A DNA stretch of 22,637 nt from an uncultured Capnocytophaga sp. (GTDB lineage: Bacteria > Bacteroidota > Bacteroidia > Flavobacteriales > Flavobacteriaceae): assembly GCF_938029845.1 (NCBI RefSeq), contig NZ_CALHGG010000087.1, positions 1-22,637 of the forward strand, given 5' to 3'. Below, in pieces: positions 7,731 through 15,044 of the stretch. A program made the position numbers and the translations under genes. The notes under the pieces were generated by a model. That model was not told the origin of the DNA. It ran no database searches and was given only the letters and a program-made list of their open reading frames with translations. How positions within the stretch are numbered: the stretch's first letter is position 1; every line of letters starts with the position of its first letter.

Positions 7731-8801
7731 ATGAGCGAAAAAACAAATATTCGTATAGGAGTTTCCATAGGGGATCTCAATGGAGTAGGTTTGGAAGTGG
7801 TAATGAAGACATTTGCCGATGAACGCATGTTGGACTTCTGTACGCCTGTACTCTTTGCATCTAACAAGGTTATTGCCTTTGGAAAAAAACAGTTTGGGAT
7901 AGACTTCGCCTACAATGGGATTGTACACCTAAACTCTATTATTGACCACAAAATCAATGTAATGAATATATGGCGGGAGCTTCCTGCTATCCAGCTGGGC
8001 ACTCCCACTCCTGAGAGTGGTCAGTGTGCTTTGGACTCGCTTACCGCTGCTGTAACCGCCCTAAAGGAAGGATCGGTAGATGTACTCGTTACAGCCCCTA
8101 TCAATAAGAAAAATATCCAGTCCGAGAACTTTCACTTCCCCGGACATACCGACTACTTAGCTCAAGAACTGGAGGGCGATAGCCTTATGTTCATGGTATC
8201 GGATGAGCTTCGTGTGGGACTTCTTACGGATCACCTTCCGCTAAAGGATGTGGTAAAGCACCTCAATCAGGAACTGGTAGAGAAGAAAATCCGCCTGATG
8301 GAAGCTTCTTTACGTATAGATTTTGGTATTATTCGTCCTAAAATAGCTGTATTGGGTATCAATCCCCATTGTGGTGACCAAGGGGTTATAGGCAACGAAG
8401 AAGAGAGAATCATACACCCTGTGATACAAAAGCTCTACAAGGAAGGTATTTTAGTCTTTGGTACTTATAGTGCCGATAGCTTCTTTGTCTCAGACTACAA
8501 ACACTTTGACGGAATCATCGCCCCTTACCACGACCAGGGATTAATTCCTTTCAAGATGATGTCCTTCGGCAAAGGTGTCAATTTCACAGCCGGACTCTCC
8601 AAAGTGCGTACCTCCCCTGACCATGGCACTGCCTACGCTATCGCCGACAAAGGCATAGCCGATGAAAGCTCTTTCCGTGAGGCTGTATATACTGCTATCG
8701 ACATATATAGGAAGCGCGCTGAGAATGAAGAACTCATTGCCAATGCCTTGGACGTTAATAGCTTAGATAAGGGATTTCTTTCCAAAGAGAAAGGAGACTA
8801 G
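7731..8801 (+). CDS. pdxA: 4-hydroxythreonine-4-phosphate dehydrogenase
   Basis: PdxA oxidises 4-phosphohydroxy-L-threonine in the DXP-dependent pathway to pyridoxal phosphate. The start at 7731 gives 356 residues (MSEKTNIRIGVSIGDLNGVG); an in-frame ATG at 7713 would add six residues and cannot be excluded. Family landmarks are all present: IGDLNGVG near 13-20, TAPINKK (121-127), FPGHTDY (136-142), NPHCGDQG (211-218) and APYHDQGLIP (264-273). The metal ligands correspond to His168 (TDHLPL), His213 and His267. Its neighbour across a shared intergenic region is riboflavin synthase, so two vitamin genes are divergent here. Confidence 0.96.
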   Translation: MSEKTNIRIGVSIGDLNGVGLEVVMKTFADERMLDFCTPVLFASNKVIAFGKKQFGIDFAYNGIVHLNSIIDHKINVMNIWRELPAIQLGTPTPESGQCALDSLTAAVTALKEGSVDVLVTAPINKKNIQSENFHFPGHTDYLAQELEGDSLMFMVSDELRVGLLTDHLPLKDVVKHLNQELVEKKIRLMEASLRIDFGIIRPKIAVLGINPHCGDQGVIGNEEERIIHPVIQKLYKEGILVFGTYSADSFFVSDYKHFDGIIAPYHDQGLIPFKMMSFGKGVNFTAGLSKVRTSPDHGTAYAIADKGIADESSFREAVYTAIDIYRKRAENEELIANALDVNSLDKGFLSKEKGD

Positions 8802-8885
8802 CCAATGAGCTAATGAGACAATTTGGCAATTACTTAATTGACAGATCGGCAAATTGAGGAATCGACTCATCAACTAATTATAATT

Positions 8886-10562
8886 ATGGACTGGTTTTTT
8901 AACTTAATGACCAATCATGAAAGTGTCGCCTACACGGTAATTATCTATAGTATAGTAATTGCTGCAGGGGTAGCACTTGGAAAAGTCCGCATAGGAGGGA
9001 TATCCTTTGGTATCGCTTGTGTACTCTTTACAGGTATTGCGGCATCCCATTTTGGTTTTACGATCAATGCTCATGTACAGCATTTTGTAAAAGAATTTGG
9101 GCTTATTCTATTCGTTTATACCATTGGACTACAAGTAGGTCCAGGTTTCTTTGCCTCCTTCCAGCGGGAAGGGATTAAGTTCAATGCCTTGGCAGTATTG
9201 GCTGTATCACTGTGTATGCTTTCAGTGATTGCTATTCACTACATCACAGGAATAGATATGGCCACTATGGTCGGTATTATGTCTGGGGCGGTTACCAATA
9301 CCCCTGGATTGGGAGCTGCTCAGGCTACACTGAGCGATTTAGGCTCTACAATATCCGACTCGGTACTCTCCACAGGTTATGCGGTAGCTTATCCCTTTGG
9401 GGTCTTGGGGATTATTCTTGTGATGCTCGGCATGAAAGCCTTCCTCAAAATTAATATAGAGACTGAAAAGCGCCTACACAGTTTCCGCCATCGTGGAGAA
9501 CATTCCACTATTGTACGAGTGGCTTTTGAACTGGAAAACCCAGCCCTTTTTGGTAAAAAGCTTAGTGCTATTCACCAGACTTTAGACTTCAACTTTATCT
9601 GCTCTCGTATTTTTAAAAATGGAGAAGTGATCTTGGCCAATGACCATATCACCTTGCACAAGGGAGATATTATTCTTTTTGTCGTAGATAAGCAATATAG
9701 TGAAAAATTAAGCAACCTCATTGGGGCATCAGTAAAGACTGAAGAATACTTCCCAGAAGATACTAAGGATAAAAAACTCATCTCTCGTCGTATCAATGTG
9801 ACTCAAAAAGAGGCTTATAGCAAGAAGCTGTCCGAGATGAATATATACGAACGCTTTGGAGTTACCATTACTCGTGTATATAGAGCAGGGATGGAGTTTG
9901 TCGCCTCTCCTGATACCAAGTTGCAATTTGGTGATACCATTACCATCGTGGGCAGTGAAGAGCAACTAAAGATAGCTACCAAAGAGTTTGGAAACTCTAA
10001 AAAACGTCTTAGTACACCCCATATAGCGGAACTCTTCTTAGGAATTACCTTAGGGGTCTTAGTCGGCAGTATTCCTTTCCATATCCCTGGAGTACCTGTA
10101 CCTGTAAAATTAGGGTTGGCAGGAGGCCCTCTTATCGTGGCTATCCTTATCAGTCGCTACGGAGGAAGACTTTCTGTTACGCACTACGTATCCCAAAGTG
10201 CTAACCTCATGATACGAGAAATAGGGATTGTTCTCTTCTTGGCAAGTGTGGGCTTGGATGCAGGAAAGAGCTTTATCAGCACCCTCACCGAGGGCGATGG
10301 TGTCTTGTGGATGGGACTAGGTGCCATTATCACCTTAGTACCACTGATTGTAACCGCATGGCTCTCTCGCTGGAAAGGGAAGCTCAACTACTTGGAGACT
10401 TGTGGACTTTTGTCAGGAGCCTCCACAGACCCTCCTGCATTGGCTTTTGCTAATGACATGACAAGCTCTGATGTACCTGCCCTTACGTATGCCAGTATCT
10501 ATCCACTTACGACCTTTTTGCGTATTATGGTCGCCCAGTTACTGATTGTTTTCTTTGTATAG
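8886..10562 (+). CDS. AAE-family (aspartate-alanine exchanger type) membrane transporter
   Basis: The 558-residue product has the duplicated architecture of the AAE/YidE/YbjL family. The N-terminal membrane half (about 12-200) holds SGAVTNTPGLGAA at 133-145. Two TrkA-C-like domains (about 215-375) contain GDIILFV and GDTITIVG. The C-terminal membrane half (about 390-558) holds LSGASTDPPALAFAND. In characterised members the repeated (T/D)xPxL(G/A) loops line the transport path; the substrate here is unknown. An in-frame TTG at 8838 was rejected for the ATG at 8886, because MDWFFNLM better fits the family start. It follows pdxA on the same strand after 84 bases. Confidence 0.88.
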   Translation: MDWFFNLMTNHESVAYTVIIYSIVIAAGVALGKVRIGGISFGIACVLFTGIAASHFGFTINAHVQHFVKEFGLILFVYTIGLQVGPGFFASFQREGIKFNALAVLAVSLCMLSVIAIHYITGIDMATMVGIMSGAVTNTPGLGAAQATLSDLGSTISDSVLSTGYAVAYPFGVLGIILVMLGMKAFLKINIETEKRLHSFRHRGEHSTIVRVAFELENPALFGKKLSAIHQTLDFNFICSRIFKNGEVILANDHITLHKGDIILFVVDKQYSEKLSNLIGASVKTEEYFPEDTKDKKLISRRINVTQKEAYSKKLSEMNIYERFGVTITRVYRAGMEFVASPDTKLQFGDTITIVGSEEQLKIATKEFGNSKKRLSTPHIAELFLGITLGVLVGSIPFHIPGVPVPVKLGLAGGPLIVAILISRYGGRLSVTHYVSQSANLMIREIGIVLFLASVGLDAGKSFISTLTEGDGVLWMGLGAIITLVPLIVTAWLSRWKGKLNYLETCGLLSGASTDPPALAFANDMTSSDVPALTYASIYPLTTFLRIMVAQLLIVFFV

Positions 10563-10578
10563 AATAAACCATATAAAA

Positions 10579-10598
10579 AGGCGCAATAAATTGCGCCT
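10579..10598. repeat. Short palindromic repeat, possible bidirectional terminator
   Basis: A perfect inverted repeat (AGGCGCAAT, two bases, ATTGCGCCT) sits in the 54-base gap between the convergent transporter and methyltransferase genes. The same core with TAGAG on one flank recurs at 22546-22570 and 22615-22637. In this position it could end transcription from both sides, with an A-run on its left and CTCT on its right. The recurrence suggests a genome-wide repeat family. Confidence 0.7.
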
Positions 10599-10616
10599 CT
10601 ACCTTAATACTCCCTT

Positions 10617-11378
10617 CTACTTAGAGCAGATAGGGAGTATTTCATTTTTTACCAATCGGTATTTTTCTATTTCTTCGTCTGTGGCGACCTCCGTACAAGG
10701 TAAGGGCAACACTGAAAAGCCTATACTACGGAGCTTGTCAAAATAATCCATACCATAGATGCGCACATGGTCATATTGACCAAAAATACGCGCTCGCTCC
10801 TTAGGGTCGGTTATAGAGTCATCGGCAAAGGTCTCTGCCCGCTCTATCTCCTGTGGCACTTGAAAGATCCCCCAACCGCCCTTCTTGAGCACTCTATAAA
10901 GTTCCCTCATAGCTTGGGTGTCATCAGGGATATGCTCCAAAACATGATTGCAGAGTATTACATCAAACTGTTCATCCTCAAAAGGCAAGGCACAAATATC
11001 TGCTTTCACATCGGCCAATGGAGAATAGAGGTCGGAGGTGATATACTCCAAATTGGGCTGCTGCCTAAAACGCTTATAAAACGCTTGTTCTGGAGCTATA
11101 TGAAGTACCTTGAGCGGAGCGGAGAAAAAGGAAGTTTTCCGCTGCAAATACAGCCACAGCAACCTATGTCGTTCCAGCGAAAGCGTAGAAGGCGAGAGTA
11201 CTCCCTCTCGTACCTTTCCATAGCCATAAGGCAGAAAAGTACGGAAGCTACGCCCATCAATAGGATCCGTATAGCGATCCCCCTTGTAATAAAAGCTCAA
11301 GAGTGGCCTCACCCAATAACTGGCACGAATCAGCCAAGGACGTGGTAGGGTGTTGAGTATCGTTTTTATCAGTCGCAT
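10617..11378 (-). CDS. Class I SAM-dependent methyltransferase (type 11-like)
   Basis: The 253-residue cytoplasmic protein has a methyltransferase core at about 88-210. Motif I is the atypical VLHIAPE (91-97), followed by EYITSDLYSP (111-120) around the acidic end of strand 2. The usual ADICALPFEDEQFDVILCNHVLEHIPDD block covers about 126-153 and KKGGWGIFQVP about 166-176. The first 80 residues contain a basic, aromatic region (FRTFLPYGYGKVREGVLSP) also seen in related proteins, but the substrate is unknown. Its ATG overlaps the TAA of map by one base (TAATG), so it is very likely translated from the same message. Confidence 0.85.
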   Translation of the reverse strand: MRLIKTILNTLPRPWLIRASYWVRPLLSFYYKGDRYTDPIDGRSFRTFLPYGYGKVREGVLSPSTLSLERHRLLWLYLQRKTSFFSAPLKVLHIAPEQAFYKRFRQQPNLEYITSDLYSPLADVKADICALPFEDEQFDVILCNHVLEHIPDDTQAMRELYRVLKKGGWGIFQVPQEIERAETFADDSITDPKERARIFGQYDHVRIYGMDYFDKLRSIGFSVLPLPCTEVATDEEIEKYRLVKNEILPICSK

Positions 11379-12184
11379 TATTTATACAAGAATTCGTCCT
11401 CCTCGTGGCTTTCTATCCCCAAAGCCTCATAGATATACTTAAAGGTAGAAAGCAACCTAGGCTTACCATCAATAAGGGCTACATCATGCTCAAAGTGTGC
11501 AGAAGGCTTACCATCACGGGTGAGAATCGTCCAACCGTCACGCAACTGGTTGATATTCTTAGTACCCATATTGATCATTGGCTCTATGGCTACCACCATC
11601 CCCTCTACAAATTTCTTTCCTCTGCCTCGCTTGCCATAGTTAGGCATCTCTGGATCTTCGTGCATTTTGGTACCTACTCCATGTCCTACCAGCTCACGTA
11701 CTACTCCATAGCCATGCTTTTCGCAATAGGTCTGTATAGCATAACCCACATCCTCTACCCTATTGCCGAGCCTAAACTCACGAATCCCCAAATAAAGAGA
11801 TTCTTTGGTAACCTTCAGCAATTGTGCTACCTCTGGGCTTACCTCTCCTACAGCAAAAGTATAGGCATGGTCACCATAGTAACCATTCTTCAAAGCTCCA
11901 CAATCCACCGAGATAATGTCTCCCTCTTGCAGGGGTTTATTATTGGGAATCCCATGTACCACTTGGGCATTGGGACTTACACACAAGGTATTAGGGAAAC
12001 CATAAAGCCCTAAGAATCCAGGCTTGGCATCCTGAGAACGAATATAGTCCTCTGCCAATTTGTCTAAGTATAAGGTAGTTACCCCAGGTTTTATCTCACT
12101 GGCCAACATGCCTAAGGTGCGAGAGACCACCTGTGCACTCTCGTACATAATCTCTATTTGTTCTCTTGTTTTTACCTTTATCAT
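11378..12184 (-). CDS. map: Methionine aminopeptidase, type I
   Basis: Map removes the initiator methionine from nascent proteins. The start at 12184 gives 268 residues (MIKVKTREQIEIM); the in-frame ATG at 12205 overlaps the -7 box and was rejected. All five metal ligands of the pita-bread fold are present: Asp94 (SVDCG), Asp105 (YYGDHAYTF), His168 (GHGVG), Glu201 (IEPM) and Glu232 (FEHDVAL), with the substrate histidine His78 (VVHGIP). No N-terminal zinc-finger extension is seen. It is divergent from the TonB-dependent receptor gene and coupled to a methyltransferase gene downstream. Confidence 0.96.
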   Translation of the reverse strand: MIKVKTREQIEIMYESAQVVSRTLGMLASEIKPGVTTLYLDKLAEDYIRSQDAKPGFLGLYGFPNTLCVSPNAQVVHGIPNNKPLQEGDIISVDCGALKNGYYGDHAYTFAVGEVSPEVAQLLKVTKESLYLGIREFRLGNRVEDVGYAIQTYCEKHGYGVVRELVGHGVGTKMHEDPEMPNYGKRGRGKKFVEGMVVAIEPMINMGTKNINQLRDGWTILTRDGKPSAHFEHDVALIDGKPRLLSTFKYIYEALGIESHEEDEFLYK

Positions 12185-12206
12185 TGAATGAAAGTTTACA
12201 AACATG

Positions 12207-12214
12207 CAAAAGTA
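12207..12214 (-). promoter_or_regulatory. Bacteroidota -7 box for map
   Basis: The minus strand reads TACTTTTG, a perfect TAnnTTTG box 22 bases before the map ATG at 12184, giving a leader of about 15 bases. This spacing is the same as for the tgt box at 2612-2619. No -33 TTG is evident. Confidence 0.6.
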
Positions 12215-12232
12215 CGAAATTAATGACGAGTT

Positions 12233-12284
12233 ATGAATGATTCATGATTAATTAACTTTTTCGTAACTAATAATTCATGTGAAT
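12233..12284. promoter_or_regulatory. Two operator-like palindromes between map and the receptor gene
   Basis: ATGAAT-G-ATTCAT is a perfect 6-1-6 palindrome at 12233-12245. A related one, ATTCA-TG-TGAAT, lies at 12273-12284, five bases before the receptor gene's -7 box. The shared ATTCAT/ATGAAT half-sites suggest a repressor site, and a Fur-like iron regulator is a natural candidate for a siderophore receptor. The sites do not match the textbook Fur box, so the regulator is inferred. Confidence 0.4.
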
Positions 12285-12288
12285 GTAT

Positions 12289-12296
12289 TATTTTTG
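12289..12296 (+). promoter_or_regulatory. Bacteroidota -7 box for the TonB-dependent receptor gene
   Basis: TATTTTTG fits TAnnTTTG exactly. Transcription should start near 12302, leaving a leader of about 40 AT-rich bases before the ATG at 12344. One operator-like palindrome ends five bases upstream, where a bound repressor would block polymerase. Confidence 0.6.
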
Positions 12297-12343
12297 CAGC
12301 CTGAAATTATTATTTTAAATTAGTTTAAATAACCATTTTGTAT

Positions 12344-14842
12344 ATGCGTAAATATCTATTATTATGGGGATTGCTTTTGGGTTGTATCCCCACACTACTG
12401 GCTCAAGAAGCCATCATAGTACGCGGACGTGTTACCGATACACAGGGCAACCCGCTCTTAGGGGTAAGTATCGTGTTAGAAGGCACCACCAAGGGAGCTT
12501 CTACCAACGAAAAAGGGCTCTATGAAGTACATCGTGTCCCTGTTGGCAAGCAGACTTTTGTATTTAGCTCCATGGGTTACCAAACTGTAAAGCAAGTCTT
12601 TGAGGTAACCCCGAACCCATCGGGCACCCATACCCACCTGAATGTCTCCTTACAAGAGGAAGCTCAACAGCTCCAAGAGGTAGAAATCATAGGGCGCCGA
12701 GAAAGTTCCTATAAGAACACCTCTTCCTTCTCTGGAACCAAGACAGCCACTGCAATTCGCGACATCCCCCAAACCATCAACTATGTAACCAAAGAGGTCA
12801 TCCTTGACCAAGGTGCCTCCACGGTGAATGATGTAGTAAAGAATGTCAGTGGGGTAAGCCAATACACCACCTACAACGACTTTAGCATCCGTGGTTTTCG
12901 TACTACAGGAAACCGCAACTCGGGGAACTTACTCAATGGGATGCGTGCCCAAACCAGCCTTTGGTCTGCTTCTTCATTGGCGAATATAGAGCGTGTGGAA
13001 GTCATCAAAGGCCCCGCTGCCGCTCTCTTTGGGAATGCTGCCCCTGGAGGAATCATCAACCGTGTTACTAAAAAACCACTCTTGCAGCGCCTACATACCG
13101 TTTCTGTTAATACCGGTAGCTGGGGTACGCTCAAGACCTATGGCGACTTCACTGGTCCCTTGAACGAGAGCAAAAGCCTACTCTATCGTCTCAATCTCGG
13201 TTATGAAACTACGGATGGGTATCGCGATTTACAAGGACGTAATACACTGACCATAGCCCCTTCTTTCTCCTTTATTCCTAATGAGAAAACCCGCTTCAAT
13301 GTGGATATAACCTACTATCGCTTGGACGGTAAGGTAGATCGTGGGCAGACTATATTCGGTGATGCTGACCTCTACTCTGTACCTATCACTCGTTCCCTTA
13401 GTGCGACCAATGATTTTCTTAGGGAAACCCAAATGAACATAAGCCTAGGGCTTACCCATAAGATTACCGATAATCTTTCCTTCAATAGTACCTACCTAAA
13501 CTCGTCTTATAGTGAAGACCTTAGGGAACACAACCAAGCCAATAGCTACTATATGCAACAGCAAGGCAAGGCAAATACAGGTGATCCTACCAAAATCCTC
13601 ATGCAGGCACTACTAAGACAACGTACTTTCCGCAATAATAGCTTTAACAACTACTTCAACTATAACTTTACCACAGGTCTGGTAAAACATACGCTTTTGG
13701 TAGGTTATGACTACTTCCAAGTAGAACTCCTCCCTGGAGCATCCCAACTTACCGCAGGAGGCTATTTGCTTAAGAATGGAAAGACTACCACTACCTTTAA
13801 CCCCGCTAGGCTCAACACTTATGTAGTGGATGCTAATAATAATCCTGTTACCAATGTGGCGGTGTTTGACCTTAACAAGCCTACCACAGGTAACGTAATG
13901 AAAGAAACCAACAAATATATCTTTACTTCAGGAAATACCAAACCTACCCTACAGACCTCACATGGGGTTTATTTACAAGAGCAATTGGAAGTAAGTATCG
14001 TAAAACTGCTCTTAGGGCTACGCAAGGAGTTCTTTAAGGATTATATCAACTACAAGGAAAACAATGGGGAAAAGATAGAACAACAAGCTCTCATTCCTCG
14101 TGTAGGTTTGGTCATTACCGCCAATGATAATATCAACTTCTATTCGACTTGGATGAAAGGGTTCGAACCTCAAACAGCTGCCATACAGTCCGACCCTGAT
14201 CGCTATGGAGGACCATTTGACCCTGTATATAGCGAACTATATGAGATGGGTGTCAAGACAGATTGGTTCAATAATCGCTTAAGTGCTACCGCTTCCGTGT
14301 TCAAGATTATCCAGCAGAACTCCCTATACGATGCTTTTCCTGCTGTGATAGGCAAGCCTGACCTAAAAATGCAAATCGGTGAAGAAGAGTCCAACGGATT
14401 CGAGTTTGACCTCGCAGGAGAAATCACCCCTAACTGGAGTATCTTGGCCAACTATGCCTATATAGATGCCCGTATCACCAAGACCGCTCAAAACAATGAG
14501 AAAGACTTTGACATGCAACGCCCCTCCACACCACGCCATTCAGGGAATATCTGGACAAAGTACATCATTACTGAAGGGCCTCTCAAACATTTAGGCTTCG
14601 GAGCAGGGTACAACTTTGTTACCGAACGCTACGGACAAGTAGGTCGCCGTACCAACACCACCGTATACCCTGGTTATGGTTTGGTCAATGCAGTACTCTA
14701 CTACAAGATCAACCAAATACAGCTCCAACTGAACCTCAACAACGTACTGAACCAAACCCATTGGGTAGGAGGCTACGACAAACTGCGTTCCTTCCCTGGA
14801 GCACCACGCAATATCAATGCAAGCGTAACTTACAAGTTTTAA
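12344..14842 (+). CDS. TonB-dependent siderophore-type receptor
   Basis: The 832-residue outer-membrane receptor imports a ligand, probably a ferric siderophore, using TonB energy. A signal peptide (MRKYLLLWGLLLGCIPTLLA) is followed by a carboxypeptidase-regulatory-like domain at about 25-110 (VRGRVTDTQGNPLLGVSIVLEG, STNEKGLYEV). The plug (about 125-250) has DIPQTINYV, FSIRGFRTTGNRNS, and IERVEVIKGPAAALFGNAAPGGIINRVTKKP. The barrel ends in NINASVTYKF with the terminal Phe needed for assembly. The plug pattern is that of the FhuE/FpvA-like siderophore family. The ATG at 12344 was chosen over an in-frame TTG at 12338. No SusD-like partner follows, as expected for a metal receptor. The ligand is unproven. 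Confidence 0.93.
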   Translation: MRKYLLLWGLLLGCIPTLLAQEAIIVRGRVTDTQGNPLLGVSIVLEGTTKGASTNEKGLYEVHRVPVGKQTFVFSSMGYQTVKQVFEVTPNPSGTHTHLNVSLQEEAQQLQEVEIIGRRESSYKNTSSFSGTKTATAIRDIPQTINYVTKEVILDQGASTVNDVVKNVSGVSQYTTYNDFSIRGFRTTGNRNSGNLLNGMRAQTSLWSASSLANIERVEVIKGPAAALFGNAAPGGIINRVTKKPLLQRLHTVSVNTGSWGTLKTYGDFTGPLNESKSLLYRLNLGYETTDGYRDLQGRNTLTIAPSFSFIPNEKTRFNVDITYYRLDGKVDRGQTIFGDADLYSVPITRSLSATNDFLRETQMNISLGLTHKITDNLSFNSTYLNSSYSEDLREHNQANSYYMQQQGKANTGDPTKILMQALLRQRTFRNNSFNNYFNYNFTTGLVKHTLLVGYDYFQVELLPGASQLTAGGYLLKNGKTTTTFNPARLNTYVVDANNNPVTNVAVFDLNKPTTGNVMKETNKYIFTSGNTKPTLQTSHGVYLQEQLEVSIVKLLLGLRKEFFKDYINYKENNGEKIEQQALIPRVGLVITANDNINFYSTWMKGFEPQTAAIQSDPDRYGGPFDPVYSELYEMGVKTDWFNNRLSATASVFKIIQQNSLYDAFPAVIGKPDLKMQIGEEESNGFEFDLAGEITPNWSILANYAYIDARITKTAQNNEKDFDMQRPSTPRHSGNIWTKYIITEGPLKHLGFGAGYNFVTERYGQVGRRTNTTVYPGYGLVNAVLYYKINQIQLQLNLNNVLNQTHWVGGYDKLRSFPGAPRNINASVTYKF

Positions 14843-14868
14843 TAATAGATACCCAAGTCTATTTTAAG

Positions 14869-14899
14869 AAAAAGGTTGCTCTTTTGGGCAACCTTTTTT
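14869..14899 (+). terminator. Rho-independent terminator after the receptor gene
   Basis: AAAAAGGTTGC pairs with GCAACCTTTTT around an eight-base loop, and the hairpin ends in a run of six T. It lies 27 bases after the receptor stop and separates it from the R-M promoter. Confidence 0.9.
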
Positions 14900-14933
14900 A
14901 TTGTGTAATTCTTACTTCTCTCCTGCTATTTCC

Positions 14934-14964
14934 TTGATTTTATGGCGAAAATGTAGTATCTTTG
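14934..14964 (+). promoter_or_regulatory. Promoter of the restriction-modification operon
   Basis: A -33 TTG (14934-14936) and a perfect -7 TATCTTTG (14957-14964) are separated by 20 bases. Transcription should start near 14970, about 75 bases before the methylase ATG. The sequence from about 14897 to this -33 motif resembles the region at 21529-21570 ahead of the last gene. Confidence 0.65.
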
Positions 14965-15044
14965 CAGCGGCTTAATAATGAAACTAATTAGTCTATAAAC
15001 TAATATAATAATTGGTCTTCACCAAAAATAAAAATCAACATTCT

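Noticed and set aside
7661..7867. Longer riboflavin synthase start at 7867
   Set aside because: It would overlap the start of pdxA on the other strand and add about 69 residues unlike any family member. MFTGIVEK at 7660 is the invariant N-terminus.
10767..12013. Long plus-strand open frames of about 190-200 codons at 10767-11348 and 11405-12013
   Set aside because: They are antisense to the well-supported methyltransferase and map genes, and their translations look like reverse-frame products with no domain pattern.
12338..12343. TTG start codons at 8838, 12338 and 15012 for the transporter, receptor and methylase genes
   Set aside because: In each case an in-frame ATG shortly downstream gives a better N-terminus (transporter 8886, receptor signal peptide at 12344, methylase 15045).
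12185..12343. A riboswitch in the map-receptor intergenic region
   Set aside because: The receptor leader after the -7 box is only about 40 AT-rich bases with no stable structure. The visible signals are short palindromes better read as DNA operators.
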